From Malaciobacter marinus (lineage in GTDB: Bacteria; Campylobacterota; Campylobacteria; Campylobacterales; Arcobacteraceae), in the NCBI RefSeq assembly GCF_003544855.1, contig NZ_CP032101.1:2108001-2172000 (forward strand): a stretch of DNA of 64,000 bases, read 5' to 3'. The notes under the pieces are model-generated. The model was given only the letters and a program-made list of their open reading frames with translations, made no database searches and was not told the DNA's origin. Every line of letters begins with the position of its first letter. Position 1 is the stretch's first letter. This document shows, piece by piece, positions 63,285 to 64,000 of this stretch. The position numbers were made by a program, and so were the translations under genes.

Positions 63285-64000
63285 TGATTAGATTACTAGC
63301 ATTACTTTCAATCTTTTGTGTTTCAGTTTTTGCAGCGGGAGATGCAAACTTTGAGGCAACTAAAAGAGATTTAAATATTCCAGCCATTATTATGTTTTTT
63401 ATATTTATTGTAGGAACATTAGGTATTACATACTGGGCGGCAAAAAAAACAAAATCTGCAAGTGATTTTTATACAGCTGGTGGTGGAATTAGCGGATTCC
63501 AAAATGGTATGGCAATTGCTGGAGATTATATGTCAGCAGCAGCATTTTTAGGTGTTTCTGGACTTATTTACTTAAAAGGTTATGATGGAGTTATTTATGC
63601 TGTTTCATTTTTAGTTGGTTGGCCAATTATTCTATTTTTTATGGCAGAAAAATTAAGAAACTTAGGAAAATTTACATTTGCAGATATTGCTGCTTATAGG
63701 CTAGGACAAAAAGAGATTAGAACTTTGGCTGCTTTTGGTTCTCTTTCTGTTGTGATTTTATATCTTATTGCTCAAATGGTGGGGGCAGGAAAACTTATAC
63801 AAGTTCTATTTGGAATGGAGTATGAATTTGCTGTTATTTTAGTTGGTGTTATGATGATAATATATGTTACTTTTGGTGGCATGTTAGCAACGACTTGGGT
63901 TCAAATAATAAAAGCATGTCTTTTATTAACAGGTGTATCTTTTATGGCTATTATGGTTTTATATCATTTTGATTTTAATTTTGAAACTTTAGCAGTTAAT
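63284..64000 (+). CDS. actP: Cation/acetate symporter ActP (3' end outside window)
   Basis: The first 239 residues of a sodium:solute symporter family protein; the frame is still open at the window end. A signal-like start ([20 protein letters not shown]) is followed by [60 protein letters not shown] and [16 protein letters not shown], all matching E. coli ActP closely. It overlaps the DUF485 gene by one base. The pair takes up acetate as carbon source. Confidence 0.95.
   Translation, partial: MIRLLALLSIFCVSVFAAGDANFEATKRDLNIPAIIMFFIFIVGTLGITYWAAKKTKSASDFYTAGGGISGFQNGMAIAGDYMSAAAFLGVSGLIYLKGYDGVIYAVSFLVGWPIILFFMAEKLRNLGKFTFADIAAYRLGQKEIRTLAAFGSLSVVILYLIAQMVGAGKLIQVLFGMEYEFAVILVGVMMIIYVTFGGMLATTWVQIIKACLLLTGVSFMAIMVLYHFDFNFETLAVN

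Noticed and set aside
1-64000. CRISPR array, prophage, insertion sequence or tRNA gene
   Set aside because: No regularly spaced repeats, no integrase, capsid or transposase genes, and no tRNA-like cloverleaf with a TTCGAATC-type arm was found by reading the intergenic DNA.

Overview
The window is strongly AT-rich and reads as chromosomal DNA of a Campylobacterota (epsilonproteobacterial) species of the Arcobacter type. The basis is gene content and order. The TPR gene-rnhA-rnc-aroC order matches the Campylobacter arrangement. Nearly all proteins are Lys/Asn/Ile-rich. The sensor kinases carry the HQWRQPL phosphoacceptor signature common in Arcobacter-like genomes. There is a Cts-type (Campylobacter transformation system) operon, a divergent Pgp2/Pgp3-like pair of cell-shape peptidases and a DUF485-ActP acetate pair. 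The species assignment is inference. I saw no tRNA, rRNA, insertion sequence, prophage or CRISPR array.

Layout. 1-2.8 kb: a TPR/zinc-ribbon gene cut by the window edge, then rnhA, rnc and aroC with overlapping ends. 2.8-5 kb: a NifX-like gene diverging from a DUF134-NifX regulator across a 420-base gap that may encode a structured RNA; then htpX. 5.1-6.2 kb: two tandem SixA-type phosphohistidine phosphatases. 6.2-10.8 kb (minus strand): the classical rpmH-rnpA-yidD-yidC-khpB-mnmE cluster; rnpA has no ATG, GTG or TTG start. 10.9-18.7 kb (minus): a histidine kinase, clpB, a second histidine kinase and a membrane-anchored periplasmic binding protein. 18.8-26.6 kb: rnhB, a thiamine-binding protein, an EAL protein, msrBA, and a bioA-Nudix-FAH set with several orphan small genes. 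26.6-35.4 kb: GntP permease, a HiPIP, thioredoxin with peroxiredoxin, PoxB, a membrane-domain/CMP-kinase-like fusion, slipin and NfeD. 35.4-41.6 kb: a methyltransferase, a double solute-binding diguanylate cyclase, a rubrerythrin-like protein, ribB under an FMN riboswitch, an acyl-ACP thioesterase and hemG. 42-45.8 kb: a restriction-modification island with a fused nuclease-methylase and a specificity subunit. 46-50 kb: purH and purL. 50-56.3 kb: the cell-wall peptidase pair, mgtE with a small MerR regulator, a BCCT transporter and folE. 56.3-60.3 kb: a four-gene Cts-like operon without its secretin. 60.3-62.6 kb: photolyase with a DUF523/DUF1722 protein. 63-64 kb: DUF485 and ActP, the latter running off the end.

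How the genes work together. Most of the window is core housekeeping in short operons. Three large membrane-bound sensors (two kinases and one diguanylate cyclase) and one EAL phosphodiesterase have no response regulator or transport permease beside them, so they presumably feed global pathways. The redox and stress set (clpB, htpX, msrBA, trxA with peroxiredoxin, rubrerythrin, HiPIP) is scattered, not clustered.

Most worth a second look: the candidate structured RNA at 3284-3525, the unusual initiation of rnpA and hsdS, the translocase-free restriction-modification locus, the YczE-like/kinase fusion, and the secretin-less competence-type operon. None of these is proven to be a new system from the sequence alone.
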